The notes beneath the pieces were generated by a model. That model saw only the letters and a program-made list of their open reading frames with translations, made no database searches and was not told where the DNA came from. Source: Oreohelix idahoensis (lineage: Eukaryota > Mollusca > Gastropoda > Stylommatophora > Oreohelicidae). From it: a DNA stretch of 64,000 bases. Positions within the stretch are counted from its first letter, which is position 1; the number at the start of each line of letters is the position of its first letter. The translations under genes and the position numbers were made by a program. Of this stretch, positions 44,284 to 56,100 are shown one piece after another. Where the stretch lies: positions 62,001 through 126,000 of the forward strand of contig JAMPIV010008050.1 in NCBI GenBank assembly GCA_024509875.1, given 5' to 3'.

Positions 44284-46855
44284 TGGATAAGGGGATTGAC
44301 TAAAGTTTATGACAAAGATTGGTGAGAACGGACTGACTAAAGTTTATGACAAAGATTGGTGAGAACGGATTGACTAAAGTTTATGACAAAGATTGGTGAG
44401 AACGGATTGACTAAAGTTTATGACAAAGATTGGTGAGAACGGATTGACTAAAGTTTATGACAAAGATTGGTGAGAACGGATTGACTAAAGTTTATGACAA
44501 AGATTGGTGAGAACGGATTGACTAAAGTTTATGACAAAGATTGGTGAGAACGGACTGAATAAAGTTTATGACAAAGATTGGTGATAACGGACTGACTAAA
44601 GTTTATGACAAAGATTGGTGAGAACAGATTGACTAAAGTTTATGACAAAGATTGGTGAGAACGGACTGACTAAAGTTTATGACAAAGATTGGTGAGAACG
44701 GACTGACTAAAGTTTATGATAAAGATTGGTGAGAACAGATTGACTAAAGTTTATGACAAAGATTGGTGAGAACGGATTGACTAAAGTTTATGACAAAGAT
44801 TGGTGAGAACGGACTGAATAAAGTTTATGACAAAGATTGGTGATAACGGACTGACTAAAGTTTTTGACAAAGATTGGTGAGAACAGATTGACTAAAGTTT
44901 ATGACAAAGATTGGTGAGAACGGATTGACTAAAGTTTATGACAAAGATTGGTAAGAACGGACTGAATAAAGTTTATGACAAAGATTGGTGAGAACGGACT
45001 GACTAAAGTTTATGACAAAGATTGGTGAGAACCGATTGACTAAAGTTTATGACAAAGATTGGTGAGAACGGATTGACTAAAGTTTATGACAAAGATTGGT
45101 GATAACGGACTGACTAAAGTTTATGACAAAGATTGGTGAGAGCGGACTGAATAAAGTTTATGACAAAGATTGGTGAGAACGGACAGACTAAAGTTTATGA
45201 CAAAGATTGGTGAGAACGGATTGACTAAAGTTTATGACAAAGATTGGTGAGAACGGACTGACTAAAGTTTATGACAAAGATTGGTGAGAACAGATTGACT
45301 AAAGTTTATGACAAAGATTGGTGAGAACGGACTGACTAAAGTTTATGACAAAGATTGGTGAGAACGGACTGACTAAAGTTTATGACAAAGATTGGTGAGA
45401 ACGGACTGACTAAAGTTTATGACAAAGATTGATGATAACGGATTGACTAAAGTTTATGACAAAGATTAGTGAGAACGGACTGACTAAAGTTTATGACAAA
45501 GATTGGTGAGAACGGACTGACTAAAGTTTATGACAAAGATTGGTGAGAACGGACTGACTAAAGTTTATGACAAAGATTGATGATAACGGATTGACTAAAG
45601 TTTATGACAAAGATTGGTGAGAACGGACTGACTAAAGTTTATGACAAAGATTGATGATAACGGATTGATTAAAGTTTATGACAAAGATTGGTGAGAACGG
45701 ACTGACTAAAGTTTATGACAAAGATTGGTGAGAACGGACTGACTAAAGTTTATGACAAAGATTGGTGAGAATAGAATGACTAAAGTGTATGAAAAAGATT
45801 GGTGAGAATAGAATGACTAACGTTTATGACAAAGATTGGTGAGAACGGAATGACTAAAGTTTATGACAAAGATTGACGAGAACGGAATGACTAAAGGTTA
45901 TGACATAGATTGGTGAGAACGGATTGACTAAAGTTTAAGACAATGATTGGTGAGAACGGAATGACTAAAGTGTATGAAAAAGATTGGTGAGAATAGAATG
46001 ACTAAAGTTTATGACAAAGATTGACGAGAACGGACTGACTAAAGTTTCTGACAAAGATTGGTGAGAACGGAATGACTAAAGTTTATGACAAAGATTGACG
46101 AGAACGGAATGACTAAAGTTTATGACAAAGATTGGTGAGAACGGAATGACTAAAGTTTATGACAAAGATTGACGAGAACGGAATGACTAAAGTTTATGAC
46201 AAAGATTGGTGAGAACGGAATGACTAATGTTTATGACAAAGATTGACGAGAACGGAATGACTAATGTTTATGACAAAGATTGGTGAGAACGGAATGACTA
46301 AAGTTTATGACAAAGATTGACGAGAACGGAATGACTAATGTTTATGACAAAGATTGACGAGAACGGAATGACTAAAGTTTATGACAAAGATTGGGGAGAA
46401 CAGACTGACTAAAGTTTATGACAAAGATGTGTGAGAACGGACTGACTAAAGTTTATGACAAAGATTTGGTGAGAACGGAATGACTAATGTTTATGACAAA
46501 GATTAGTGAGAACAGACTGACTTACGTTTATGACAAAGATGTGTGAAAACGGACTGACTAAAGTTTATGACAAAGATTGGTGAGAACGGACTGACTAAAG
46601 TTTATGATAAAGATTAGTGAGATCGGACTGACTAAAGTTTATGACAAAGATTGGTGAGAACGGATTGACTAAAGTTTATGATAAAGATTGGTGAGAACGG
46701 ACTGACAAAAGTTTATGACAAAGATTGGTGAGAACGGAATGACTAAAATTTATGACAAAGATTGGCGAGAATAAAATGACTAAAGTTTATGACAAAGGAT
46801 AGTGAGAACAGATTTAATAAAACTTATGACAAAGATTAGCGAAACCAAAATGTCT
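44284..46855. repeat. Satellite array, 37 bp x about 69
   Basis: The unit ctgactaaagtttatgacaa then agattggtgagaacgga repeats every 37 bases (for example taaagtttat at 44,301 and 44,338). The left two-thirds is homogeneous, with attgac/actgac variants. From about 45,750 a gacgagaacggaatgac variant alternates with the main type, giving a 74-bp higher-order period. The last 200 bases are degraded (occasional 38-bp units, agtgagaac forms). Each unit carries no stop-free frame of interest and there are no unique spacers. Confidence 0.96.
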
Positions 46856-47404
46856 CAGACTAATAACAAAAAATGATGAGAATTGAATGATCAAACTATT
46901 GATACAAACTTGGGAGAACCAGAATGAATCTGACTTTAGTGAGAAATTCTATCGTCAATGAAGAATCGTGTTTCGATCAGTGAAATTTAAGTACTAGCGC
47001 CTGGAAATCTCAACATAACTTCTGGACTGAACGTAATAAACATAAGAGCAAGTCACAGCCAGTCATCTGGTTTCATTTATTAATACTTCATGTTTTCCCT
47101 TCTCGACTTAGGTTATAATACACAAAATAACCTTCAAAACTTAAGTCAAAAACCTCTATTAACTACTACCGATAGCCTTGATTGACAGCCGACCACATAA
47201 CTGAGTCAGGAAATCAGAGACCAAAATGACGTCTGAAAGTGGTAACGGTTTCCATAATAGGACGAGAAAATAGCGCCAAATATAAGCCACTGTTAAGGGT
47301 CGGTAAAACACGTCATTTACTACCCAGAATTTGAAACGTGGCCCACAAAAACTCGCCGACAGTTTTTACAATAGACCACTACAATATGTTCAACGCAAAG
47401 CCTC
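46856..47404. other. No recognised gene
   Basis: Decaying satellite edge, then unique AT-rich DNA without coding or repeat signal that I can name. Confidence 0.5.
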
Positions 47405-47625
47405 CTCATAATGTTCCTTTTCGCTCTTTACGGGGAATGGACAACCATTGTTGCTGGTACCCTTGAAGGGAGCCTGCATCAAGCAGTGGGTTCTGTAGTC
47501 ATTTGTTTTAACAAGATGAGGCTGTCAGCCTTGCACGACATGCCTGAGAGTGTAGTAGATCTTTCCTATTTTTGTTTCTTCAGACAGCCCCGTGAACTAT
47601 ACAGGGGGGACACACATACACTTAC
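47405..47625. repeat. Dispersed repeat R1, copy 3
   Basis: Aligns with 3,307-3,560 and 5,725-5,960: ccattgttgctggtaccctt, gggagcctgcatcaag, acgacatgcctgag, tcttcagacagccccgtgaac. It lies about 55 bases before an S3 SINE copy. Confidence 0.6.
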
Positions 47626-47679
47626 TGCTATATCTGGAACTTTATCACAGAAAAGTACAGTGGCGTAAATTTACTTTCG

Positions 47680-47950
47680 ACATTTAAAGTAATCCCATAG
47701 CAGATACTGTGGTAAAGTGCGCGGGGGGGAGGGGGGGGGGGAGGGTAAGTTTTACAGACTTCACAGTACTAGGTCCAGCTTTTCTTTCTTTCTGCTTTTT
47801 GCCTACCCTAACTCAACGGGAGTCTCCAGTACCTATTTATTGATGTGAAGGGGAGCGTCACTCTACTAGGCTTCAATCCACGATACCGGTAAGAGTAGAC
47901 GATAGGATAGTATGGCGCTCTCTCTGGTAAACCTCTACACCCCAGGGTAC
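47680..47950 (-). repeat. tRNA-like SINE copy (family S3), with G-rich insertion
   Basis: Matches 5,325-5,595 in the same orientation. The 3' end is aatcccatagcagatac, a middle block is gggagcgtcactctactagg, and the tRNA-like head is near gataggatagtatggcgctc. A G-rich stretch (47,719-47,743, including gggggggggg) interrupts it. The box B is poorly preserved. Confidence 0.55.
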
Positions 47951-48074
47951 AAGAAGAATGACTAGGTAAGTAAGTAATCCCGGTAACATCCTGACCGACA
48001 GGCCAGCGTTATAACCGAATAGAGAGTCGGACGCTCGCAGATATGAATTTTAAATCATCAAAATACAGGAAGCA

Positions 48075-48495
48075 GTGACGTATTCAACACGAAATTATTC
48101 TAGCTTTGCCATCCTGAATAGGCTAAAGAAGTTGCGTCATTCAACGCCGTTTGCCACGGCAGGCGAAAGTCAAAGTCAGGTTGCCAGGCATCTAATCGTG
48201 CATCATAGTACCATCAGTCGACTTTGGCACTTGTTCCACGCATCCATGCCCAGAAGATGCCAGTCGCTGATCGATGCAAGTGGAGGCCATACACCATACT
48301 AACGGGAAAGCCCGTACGCCAAAAACTCTCGTGACCCAGATGCAAAACAACTGTCAATTGATTGGTTGAACCCTAAGGTATTCTTTTGTGCAATTTGAAC
48401 AATTAACTCATTAAATTAAAAAAGTTATTGAATGTCAAAATTGTGGCTATGTGTGTGCCTTCAGTAGCTATGCGTTTCTTTTTTTGAACAGTATA
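48075..48495 (+). pseudogene. Tc1-type element remnant, N- and C-termini fused
   Basis: ORF 48,075-48,302 joins a Tc1 helix-turn-helix segment (SQSQVARHLIVHHSTISRLW) directly to the extreme C-terminus (SMPRRCQSLIDASGGHTPY). The C-terminus resembles the RRRCQACIDAVGGHTRY end of the 38 kb transposase. The whole catalytic domain is deleted in frame. A terminal-repeat-like tatgcgtttctttttttgaa follows at 48,469-48,493; I could not find its left partner. Confidence 0.72.
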
Positions 48496-48635
48496 ATTCA
48501 AATGGCGCAAACTCCGTATTTTCGTTGGGAATTTCTCTGTAGGCGAAGAGAATAGCGGGTAATATTCTATCTCAATCTTGTGGATACTTAGTCGTAACCT
48601 TTCCCAACATTTGTTTTAAACTTCAGTTAATCTTT

Positions 48636-48668
48636 CTATACTGTCCAAAAAAGAGAAACGCATACAAT
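48636..48668. repeat. Inverted partner of the Tc1-like terminal repeat
   Basis: tatactgtccaaaaaagaga then aacgcata is the near-exact reverse complement of 48,469-48,495, 140 bases away. It may be the end of a second, inversely oriented Tc1-like copy or half of a small hairpin element. Confidence 0.6.
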
Positions 48669-50381
48669 GAAAGACGCAGTCAACGCCGTAACAAATTACA
48701 AGTGCCCACGCCTAGGCTTGACCTATTCAAGAAAAGCTCAGTGTACTCTGCTGCTCATCTTTGGAGCAGTCATACATATGATCTTAAAAAAACAACCTCA
48801 GTCCCTATTCATACAGTCGTACACTTTTCGAATACTATGAGTGCTGATTACAAGCGCCCTTAATCTGATTATGTCACCAGATTACATATATAATTTCGAA
48901 TGTAGGTTCTAATGATGATTTTTGTTCTTTTCAACATATTTTATTTCATGATTATAATTAGATCATGTGAATGTGAGTATGTTGTTTTTTACAACGTTGA
49001 TTTCCTTTAAACTGATATGTAAAATGCATGTGAGAATAAATCAATTCAGTAGGAAAGATGAGAGAAAGGGAAGGCAGAATGTTAGACAAGCCTGCGTGCC
49101 CAATTCTCAACCCTTTAAAGATAAAGTTCGTTCGTTCATTAATATTTAACGCATATTTTAAAAAAGTGTATGTCATTAAAACATCGCTCCTGCCATCAAG
49201 ATGGAAATTGTTTGGCGATGTACATAATTGCATACGTGAACGCTAAATGAATAATTCAGCGCATATTTTGAAACAATGTGAACTGCTGCCTAATTTGGGT
49301 AAAAATAGCTAGAAATGTTAGTTGTCGCAATGAGTCAAGTGTAGTTAGAAGTGTCAGTTTAAACCAAAAAAAAAAAAAAACAAACAAACAAAAAACACGA
49401 CATTGCTGCACGAAGCCAAACTTCGTGCGACATAGCACTATAGCACCAGATCAGACATGGCACTATAACAAATCTTTACGTTAAGCTGTATTGTTAATGG
49501 GATATCATTTTATTAACAAAAAGCAGCAAATTATCTTTAATGTGACGTTTGTTTCATATAAAGTAGTTGGAGAGGTGCAAAGAAAAAAAAAACACAATTT
49601 AAAAACATGACATGACTTTTCAACCACCTCATATAGGACAACATTTTTCCTGAATTCTGATAGATTTCTTTCTGAGCTTTTGTCCTCTTCTCCTTTTCTT
49701 CTAGCTCCTACAAATTCGTACGTGTTTTATCTATCTGCTCAAATGTTTCTCAATCAAACCTGTCATATTGTCGTAAAAACTTTGAATCTGTATGACACCA
49801 CGCTCAAATTCCCAGCTCAAAAACTAGCATAATATTTGAATCTAAAACTAACTATAGTATTTGAAGCAGTCTAAGAACCCAGTCAAATTTACCGCCCACC
49901 AAAATTTATCTAAGAGCATAGTACAAATTTAACAACCAATCATAATGCTTCTTTTTTTTTTTTTTGGTAAGGATAAAAAAAGCTTTTAACGTGGTAACAA
50001 TGCCTATTTTGTGTTTTTTACCGAACGAATATATTTTATTTCTTAGCAACTAAAGATAATTAAACATAAGGATATGTCTCAAATTATAGCGCTGATATTG
50101 CTTAACACATAAGCATAAATATTCACAAATGATAAAATTTTATGGTAGTAGAAAATTTTATTTTAGTGATATTTTCACATCAGGGTAATGCCAAATTTAA
50201 TTACTTAAAAATTACCCAGATTGAAATGCAAAGAAATAACAAAAGGAAAACCATATAGAACGATAGAGAACAATGGGCCGTTTAATTATCACTTTTGATA
50301 ATTAAAATCGGTCGGCTAATAACTATAATATATAATATTTAAAATTAGTCAGATTATACAAACACGCTCAGAACCGCCTAA
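48669..50381. other. No recognised gene; R3 copy at 49,050-49,140
   Basis: Mostly AT-rich and non-coding. Repeat R3 copy 2 lies at 49,050-49,140 on the minus strand: reverse complement gaacgaactttatctttaaa and gggcacgcaggc, matching 9,880-9,970. A-rich low complexity is present at 49,366-49,393 and a T run near 49,952. No other feature is supported. Confidence 0.55.
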
Positions 50382-50386
50382 GGCAC
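50382..50386. repeat. Target-site duplication GGCAC, left copy
   Basis: GGCAC immediately precedes the first TGTC of the left LTR; the identical pentamer follows the right LTR at 59,662-59,666. Five-base duplications are normal for Ty3/gypsy-type integrases. Confidence 0.95.
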
Positions 50387-51364
50387 TGTCGTAGATTTTG
50401 GATAGGAGAATTAAGACTTGGGTTTGGTCCCTTCTGAATAGGTTAGAATAGGTGATCGTCACAGTGTGAGATAGTAAAAGAAATAGATTCCACGAGTGAG
50501 ATGATAGAATGTGATATAGAGGCTGTCTCCGAAAGCGGAAACAAAGAATCTTCTCCCTCTCACCTATCTTCTACGACAACTTTACAGCGTCAGACAGTCT
50601 ACACACAGATATATCTATTACCTATATTTCTATCTACTCACGGGCACGCACATACACGTGACGACAGTTAAACAAAACAGACGTGGGAATCTATAACAAA
50701 TGATTATATATATATTTGAACGAGCTGACCAACGCACTGATTTAGTTCAAGAGAGATTTTTATCATTATCATAAAAAAAAATCTTCTCACAACACCAAAA
50801 ATTTCATCAAGGAAAAAACATATACAAATAGTCATAGAATTCAAGAAAAATGCTACTAGGATGATAGCCCCGTGATGATCTTAACTCTAGGTTTAGCCCA
50901 CAGCCCCGTTAGGATGACAGATGATGGCCCAAAGAGTTATAGATGCATGTGGTTAGGGTCTAATATTGTTCCCCTTTGAAGGTATAGACTGACTTTGACA
51001 GCAGTATCTATTCTAAAGAAACACGTTACTTAAGCAGCCAAATCTCGCCTAACAAGTGAGTGTATATTAAGGAAAAAAGCAAATATAACAAGTGAGTGTA
51101 TTTTACAAACGAACATCCGATAAGTCGGCCCTATTTCTAAAGTATGAAGCACATTCACATTTTCGTCCACTACCTCTACTTAATAACAAATACGTCACCC
51201 TATGAGAATAACACAAAGAAAAAGTTTGAGAATAAACTGAAAAAATATTTTTTCGCAAACGAGTGATGCGTCCAGACCTACGTCCCCCCCTTTTAAGAAA
51301 TGAAGCACTCATGTCTACTATATGAAATTATATTTTCCTATATTTGTTTTGTCACTTTCACTCT

Positions 51365-51398
<34 letters not shown>

Positions 51399-53017
51399 AT
51401 GTGTTTGTTTCTTTCATCAGGGCCCTGATATACTTACAATCGTCAGAACACGAAGTTTCCCTTAATTAGGAAGATGACCGGTGGACAACTTCTCTCAAAC
51501 AGAAAATCTTGGTTCCCCACTCACTTGTCAAGAATGTCGAAAAGTTAATGTTCTTGATTGTAATTATTCTCGCCGCCAGGCAGAAAATTTACGTAGAGTT
51601 TATGGAAGAAATTAAGATCTGGTTCACAGGCCCCGTATTGATCATTACAGTCTTTGAAAACCCGTTATTGGGATATAGTATTTCTGTCTAACTCTGTTTG
51701 CATATGCACTGTCAGATCAGTGTTACTTGAGAAACTCAAATGGTTCAAAATAAGGACTGTCTATTTCTTCACAAATATTGAACTCTTATTAAATGCTGGT
51801 AAAGTTCGGGTCACCCCAGTATTTCACTGTATAAAAGGAAAAGCACATATAAATCATTTACATATTATGTACTCAATATAACTTACATTTTAAATAGCAA
51901 GCCGACCGCTTGACTTATAATTAAAACTTCCCGTAAAGTAAGTTATATAAAAATCAATCATCAGGAATTAGGAATATCTCCGTATTCCGTCAATATTCAC
52001 TGATGTCGCATCTAGCATTTATAAGTTAGTTTTAAAATAGATTCTCTCGTCTGATTATTTAGAAGTTAAATTAAATTTCTTTATTAGCCGACTGAATTTA
52101 AGCAAGAAATATAATTTCTGTTTTCCACTGTAACTCGTCACTATAAATAATACAGACTAGATAAATTAAGCACTCTGCACAAAATCTAACTAGTGAAATA
52201 AAATCGGCAATTTAACACTTAATCACTTCACAAAATATTAGATAATAATATATTTACCTCAAACACAGCACTACAGGATATCGCACAATTAAGAATTATA
52301 CGCTTATATTTATGGAAGTCTAGAAGTTCGACAAATTGTCGCAACAAACTAAGAAACTTCGCTTATACAGCTCTACTCTTCGCGAACCACCTGTCTACTG
52401 CGAATATTGAGAAAGAATGAAAATAAAGTTTCAAACTAGGTTTAATATCTGAAACAGACAAAGGATGAACTATTTCCCCAACCCTGATCTCTCCCCTTCT
52501 CATAACACCTACGTTTCACTTAGAAGCATGTCGTAACTGTCACCGGTGCGATTTCGCACCTTCGTTAACAAACTGACCGGGAAAAAGCGCGTGTCAGTTG
52601 CAAATCTCAGACAACCGTCTGCACTGGGCGAAAGCGTGTTGGCAGTTTTAGCACCTACGTTTAGAATGACCAACAGTGAGTGCCGTGTCAGGTAGCGATT
52701 TTACACTTCGCCGAGAAATTCAGCCTGGGAAAACGCCTTTGACAGGTGAAATTTGCAGACGATAAGTCGGCCCTATTTCTAAGTATGAAGCACATTCACA
52801 GTTTCGTCCTCTGACATCTACGTAATAGAATTACGTATCCCAGTATGAGAAAAACACAAGGTAAAGTTTGAGAATACTGAAGAAAATATTTTTCGCAAAC
52901 GAGTGATGCGAAAAATACAGGAAAAAACAAGTAAGGAAAGATAATAAAATAAAGGATGCGGGTGAGAGAATAGGAAGAAGATGTAGGCAATTTAATGATA
53001 TAAAGACCTACGTGACA
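50387..53017 (-). repeat. Left LTR (3' LTR of the element)
   Basis: It starts TGTCGTAGATTTTGG and ends CCTACGTGACA. Relative to the right LTR it has two private insertions. The first is about 232 bp at 51,119-51,350. It is a diverged, shortened copy of the LTR-end/polypurine-tract junction found at 52,759-53,085. The second is a 32-base T run at 51,366-51,397 plus about ten bases. A 19-base local duplication (aacaagtgagtgta) lies just before the first insertion. Removing the insertions leaves about 2.33 kb, the same as the right LTR without its own insertions. Confidence 0.92.
51119..51350. repeat. LTR-edge/PPT duplicate nested in the left LTR
   Basis: Shares gataagtcggccctatttct, gtatgaagcacattcaca, tttcgcaaacgagtgatgcg, gacctacgt and ccccccttttaag with 52,759-53,085. 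It lacks the stretch between gatgcg and agacctacg and lacks gacagg at the LTR/internal border. The right LTR lacks this block, so it was gained by this copy only, perhaps by template switching or gene conversion. Confidence 0.85.
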
Positions 53018-53036
53018 GGACGTCCCCCCTTTAAGA
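53018..53036 (-). other. Candidate polypurine tract
   Basis: On the minus strand the bases just upstream of the 3' LTR read TTAAAGGGGGGACGTCC, then TGTCACG. A purine run at this position is the expected primer for plus-strand DNA synthesis. The six bases ACGTCC between the purine run and TG are slightly unusual. Confidence 0.7.
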
Positions 53037-53148
53037 TATGGAAGCACTCCATGTCTACGTTATGGAATTAAATTTCCTATAACCGTAGCTTCGGGGTGTC
53101 TGTCTTCTTCCCTCTCATCTTCCCCCTCCATCTCTCTGCAAGTCCTAC

Positions 53149-56100
53149 TCATGAAGTCTGCCCCAACGTTTCCTTCCTCTGGAATGTCTCCCATGCGCGC
53201 TTGAAAGAGCGTCGCCGCTTCTGACATTTTTCAAAGATTTCCTGTGATTGCAGTGGAATTTCCCTGCCACTATCGTCATCTTCGTCAGTTTTGGCGATCG
53301 TCAGGAGATGGTCGGAGGTTGGCACTGGTCTTTCCAAGTATCTCTTTAAGAGATTTAAATAGAAAACCTTCTCCTTTCCTTGAATAGATATTTGGTAGTT
53401 AGCCTTAGAAATCTTTTTCCAGACGGTAAACGGCCCTTGCCATCCGATCTTCAGTTGGTTGTTCTCGGTAGGGAGTAACACCAAAACTTTCTCTCCTGCT
53501 TCCAGTTCTCTCTCTTTCGCGACTTTCCTGTATCGGTTAGCGTGCTTTGTGCGTGCTCGCTTAAAGTTAGTCGTTGCTAGGTCCCACCCTAGTTTCAACC
53601 TTTCCTTTAAAACCGACACATATTTACTAGCTGAGACAACTGTCTCATCCGCCTTCTCGTCTGTCAGAGACTGAAGTAAGGCTTCAAGCGGGCCCTTAAT
53701 GGGTCTGCCGAATAAGAGTGTAGCTGGCGAAAATCCTGTGGAAGTATGAGGAGATTCTCTGTAGCCAAATAATGCTGCAGGAATACAAAGATCCCAATCT
53801 TCAGGTTTCACTTGTGCCAGTTTACTTAGCATCATGTTGAGGTTTCCATTAGCACGTTCCACGAGCCCATTTCCGGCCGGAGTATATGGCTTAGTGTGGA
53901 TGTGTTGGGTCCTCAAGATCTTCACGATCTCATCCATCAACAGGTTTCGGTATGGAGATCCGTTATCCGTCAGCACTTGCTGAGGGAATCCCAACCGAGT
54001 GAAAATCTGCACGAGGGCTTCTGCGACATGCTTAGCATCTGCGCATGTTTGCGGTATAGCTTCTGCCCATAAAGTGCATATATCGACTAGGGTCAGGATA
54101 AACCTGTTCCTTCTTTTAGTCCTTTCGAAAGGCCCTAAAATGTCGATAACAACCCGTTCGAATGGTGTTCCCATTATTGGCATTTCACCCATGTGGACTG
54201 GGGGTGTCCGTTGCTTGGGTGGTACACGTTGGCACTGGGCACAGTATTTGACGTATCTGATAATATCAGTATTTACTCCTGGCCACCAATAATGAGTGGT
54301 TATCCTTTGGTTTGTGGCGTTCTGTCCCATATGTCCGCTGAAGGGAAGAGAGTGCCCCATTTCTAGGATTTGGCTTCTGTACTGTTTCGGTACTAGGAGC
54401 TGGTTGTAACCTTGGTCAGGCTTGCCCGTTCTCCGATAAAGTACGCCATCCTCAGAAAAAATGTCCCCGTGCTGTTTGGGTTCCTTAGCCATGGGCAGTT
54501 TCCTAAAGCAGGGTGCCAAAGTAGGGTCCTTGTATTGCGCTTCTTTAAGTTCCATGGGTAACAAATTAGGCGCAGGCCCCCGTTCCTTCTTGGTTTGCCC
54601 TCTTGTAGTTACTGCTGCCACAATCGGCTCTTCCGGTTTCCCAATACACACGTATCTCCCGCCAAGTATGACTGGGTAGATGGGATCATCCATAACAGCC
54701 GCTTTGATCACGCCTCTGACAAAATCAGAGTGTATCTCCACCAATGCGATGGGAAGCGCTGTAGGTGCATCACTCTTACGAACTCCACAAAGTTTGACGG
54801 TCTCTCCTGTCTCTTGACCGGGTTTAACCAGGTTTCTGGCAACAATGCAATCGTAAGAAAGCCCCGTGTCAAATAAGCAAGAAGTTTGAGAACCGTTCAA
54901 AATAACAGTACCTCGCGTTGAGGGTGTATCCCCAACAGGTTGGGAATCACTGTCAATAATTCCGCCTTGCGAGACTGTCAGCAAGCATCCGATGCGTTTA
55001 GGCTCGGTGTGCTCGGTCTGATCATATGTCCCGTGCTCAGGGGTTCTCCCTTTGCCACCTTGACCTTTCTGGCCACGCTGCCATGTAGGGCGGTCGGGTT
55101 GATCAGACTGTTTGGGGTGGTTGGGGTACTTGTTTTTGTAGAACTTGGATTTTTCAGGAGGGGGGTTTTGAGGTCCAGTTTCTCTGTGGTTATTCTGATT
55201 CGAAGCATGAGAAGGTTGATCTAGATTATTTTTTCGAAAATGCTCCTCTGTCGGTTTCCGCTTAGTGGCCGGTAGTTCAGCCAGCGCATTATGGTAACGC
55301 TCAGACTTCTCTAAGATGTCTTCAAGTTTTTCTGCTCCCTGCTCAGCTAGAAATCTCCGGGTATCTGCAGACAAAGTGTTCTTTATTTGTTCTGTTAAAA
55401 CAAATTCCTCAAGACCTTCATAGGTAGAGGGGAGCTGCGAGAGCTCAAGGCACTTTGTCAAATATCCCTTTAGACGGGAAGAGAGCTGGTGAAAAGATTC
55501 AGAATTCTCCTTTCTGCTGTTGCGAAACAGTTGCAAAAATTTGCGAGCGTTCATTTCAAAGCGTTCCAGTAACGCTTTCTTCAACAGATCATAGTTGTCT
55601 TGTTGGCTGCTTTCCAGTTTGGCGTAAACATCATACGCCGAACTTTTCAAAGCCTGGGAAAGCTTCATGTTCCAACGCGACCTCTCTAAACCGTACAGAG
55701 TTGCAATTTTCTCAAATTTTTCTAGCCAAGTATCAATCTTCTCATTTGGACAAGGGAAAGATTCTAGCGGAAAAGACATAGCAGTGAGGTGAAGAGATTG
55801 ACTGTTAGAAGGATCAGTTAAGGAAGAATGAGGAGAAGACTCTCCATTGCTGGAGGTAGAGGCAGCGCCACGGCTTTGGAACTCTAGAGTTTTAAGAGCC
55901 AACTCGTGCTGTCTCTGTTTCTCTTTTTCCTCAAGCTGTCTCTCCTCCCTCTCCTTCTCCTGCTGTCTCTCCTTCTCTCTTTCCTCATGCTGCATCCTGC
56001 GAATTTCCATTTCCTCATCCATCTTCTTCTGCTCTTTAGCTTCAGCTACTTTCCTCTCCACATCATATCTCTCAAGTTCGTCTCTGACAAATGCTTTCGC

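Noticed and set aside
44284..46855. CRISPR array, because of the 37-bp repeat length and regular spacing
   Set aside because: Units are contiguous with no unique spacers, no cas-like genes are present, and the sequence is animal-like. It is a satellite.
47955..47975. A second SINE/LINE tail match (GACTAGGTAAGTAAGTAA versus the family F LINE tail)
   Set aside because: The nearby S3 SINE is in the opposite orientation, so the (TAAG)n here is not its tail; simple-repeat similarity alone is weak.
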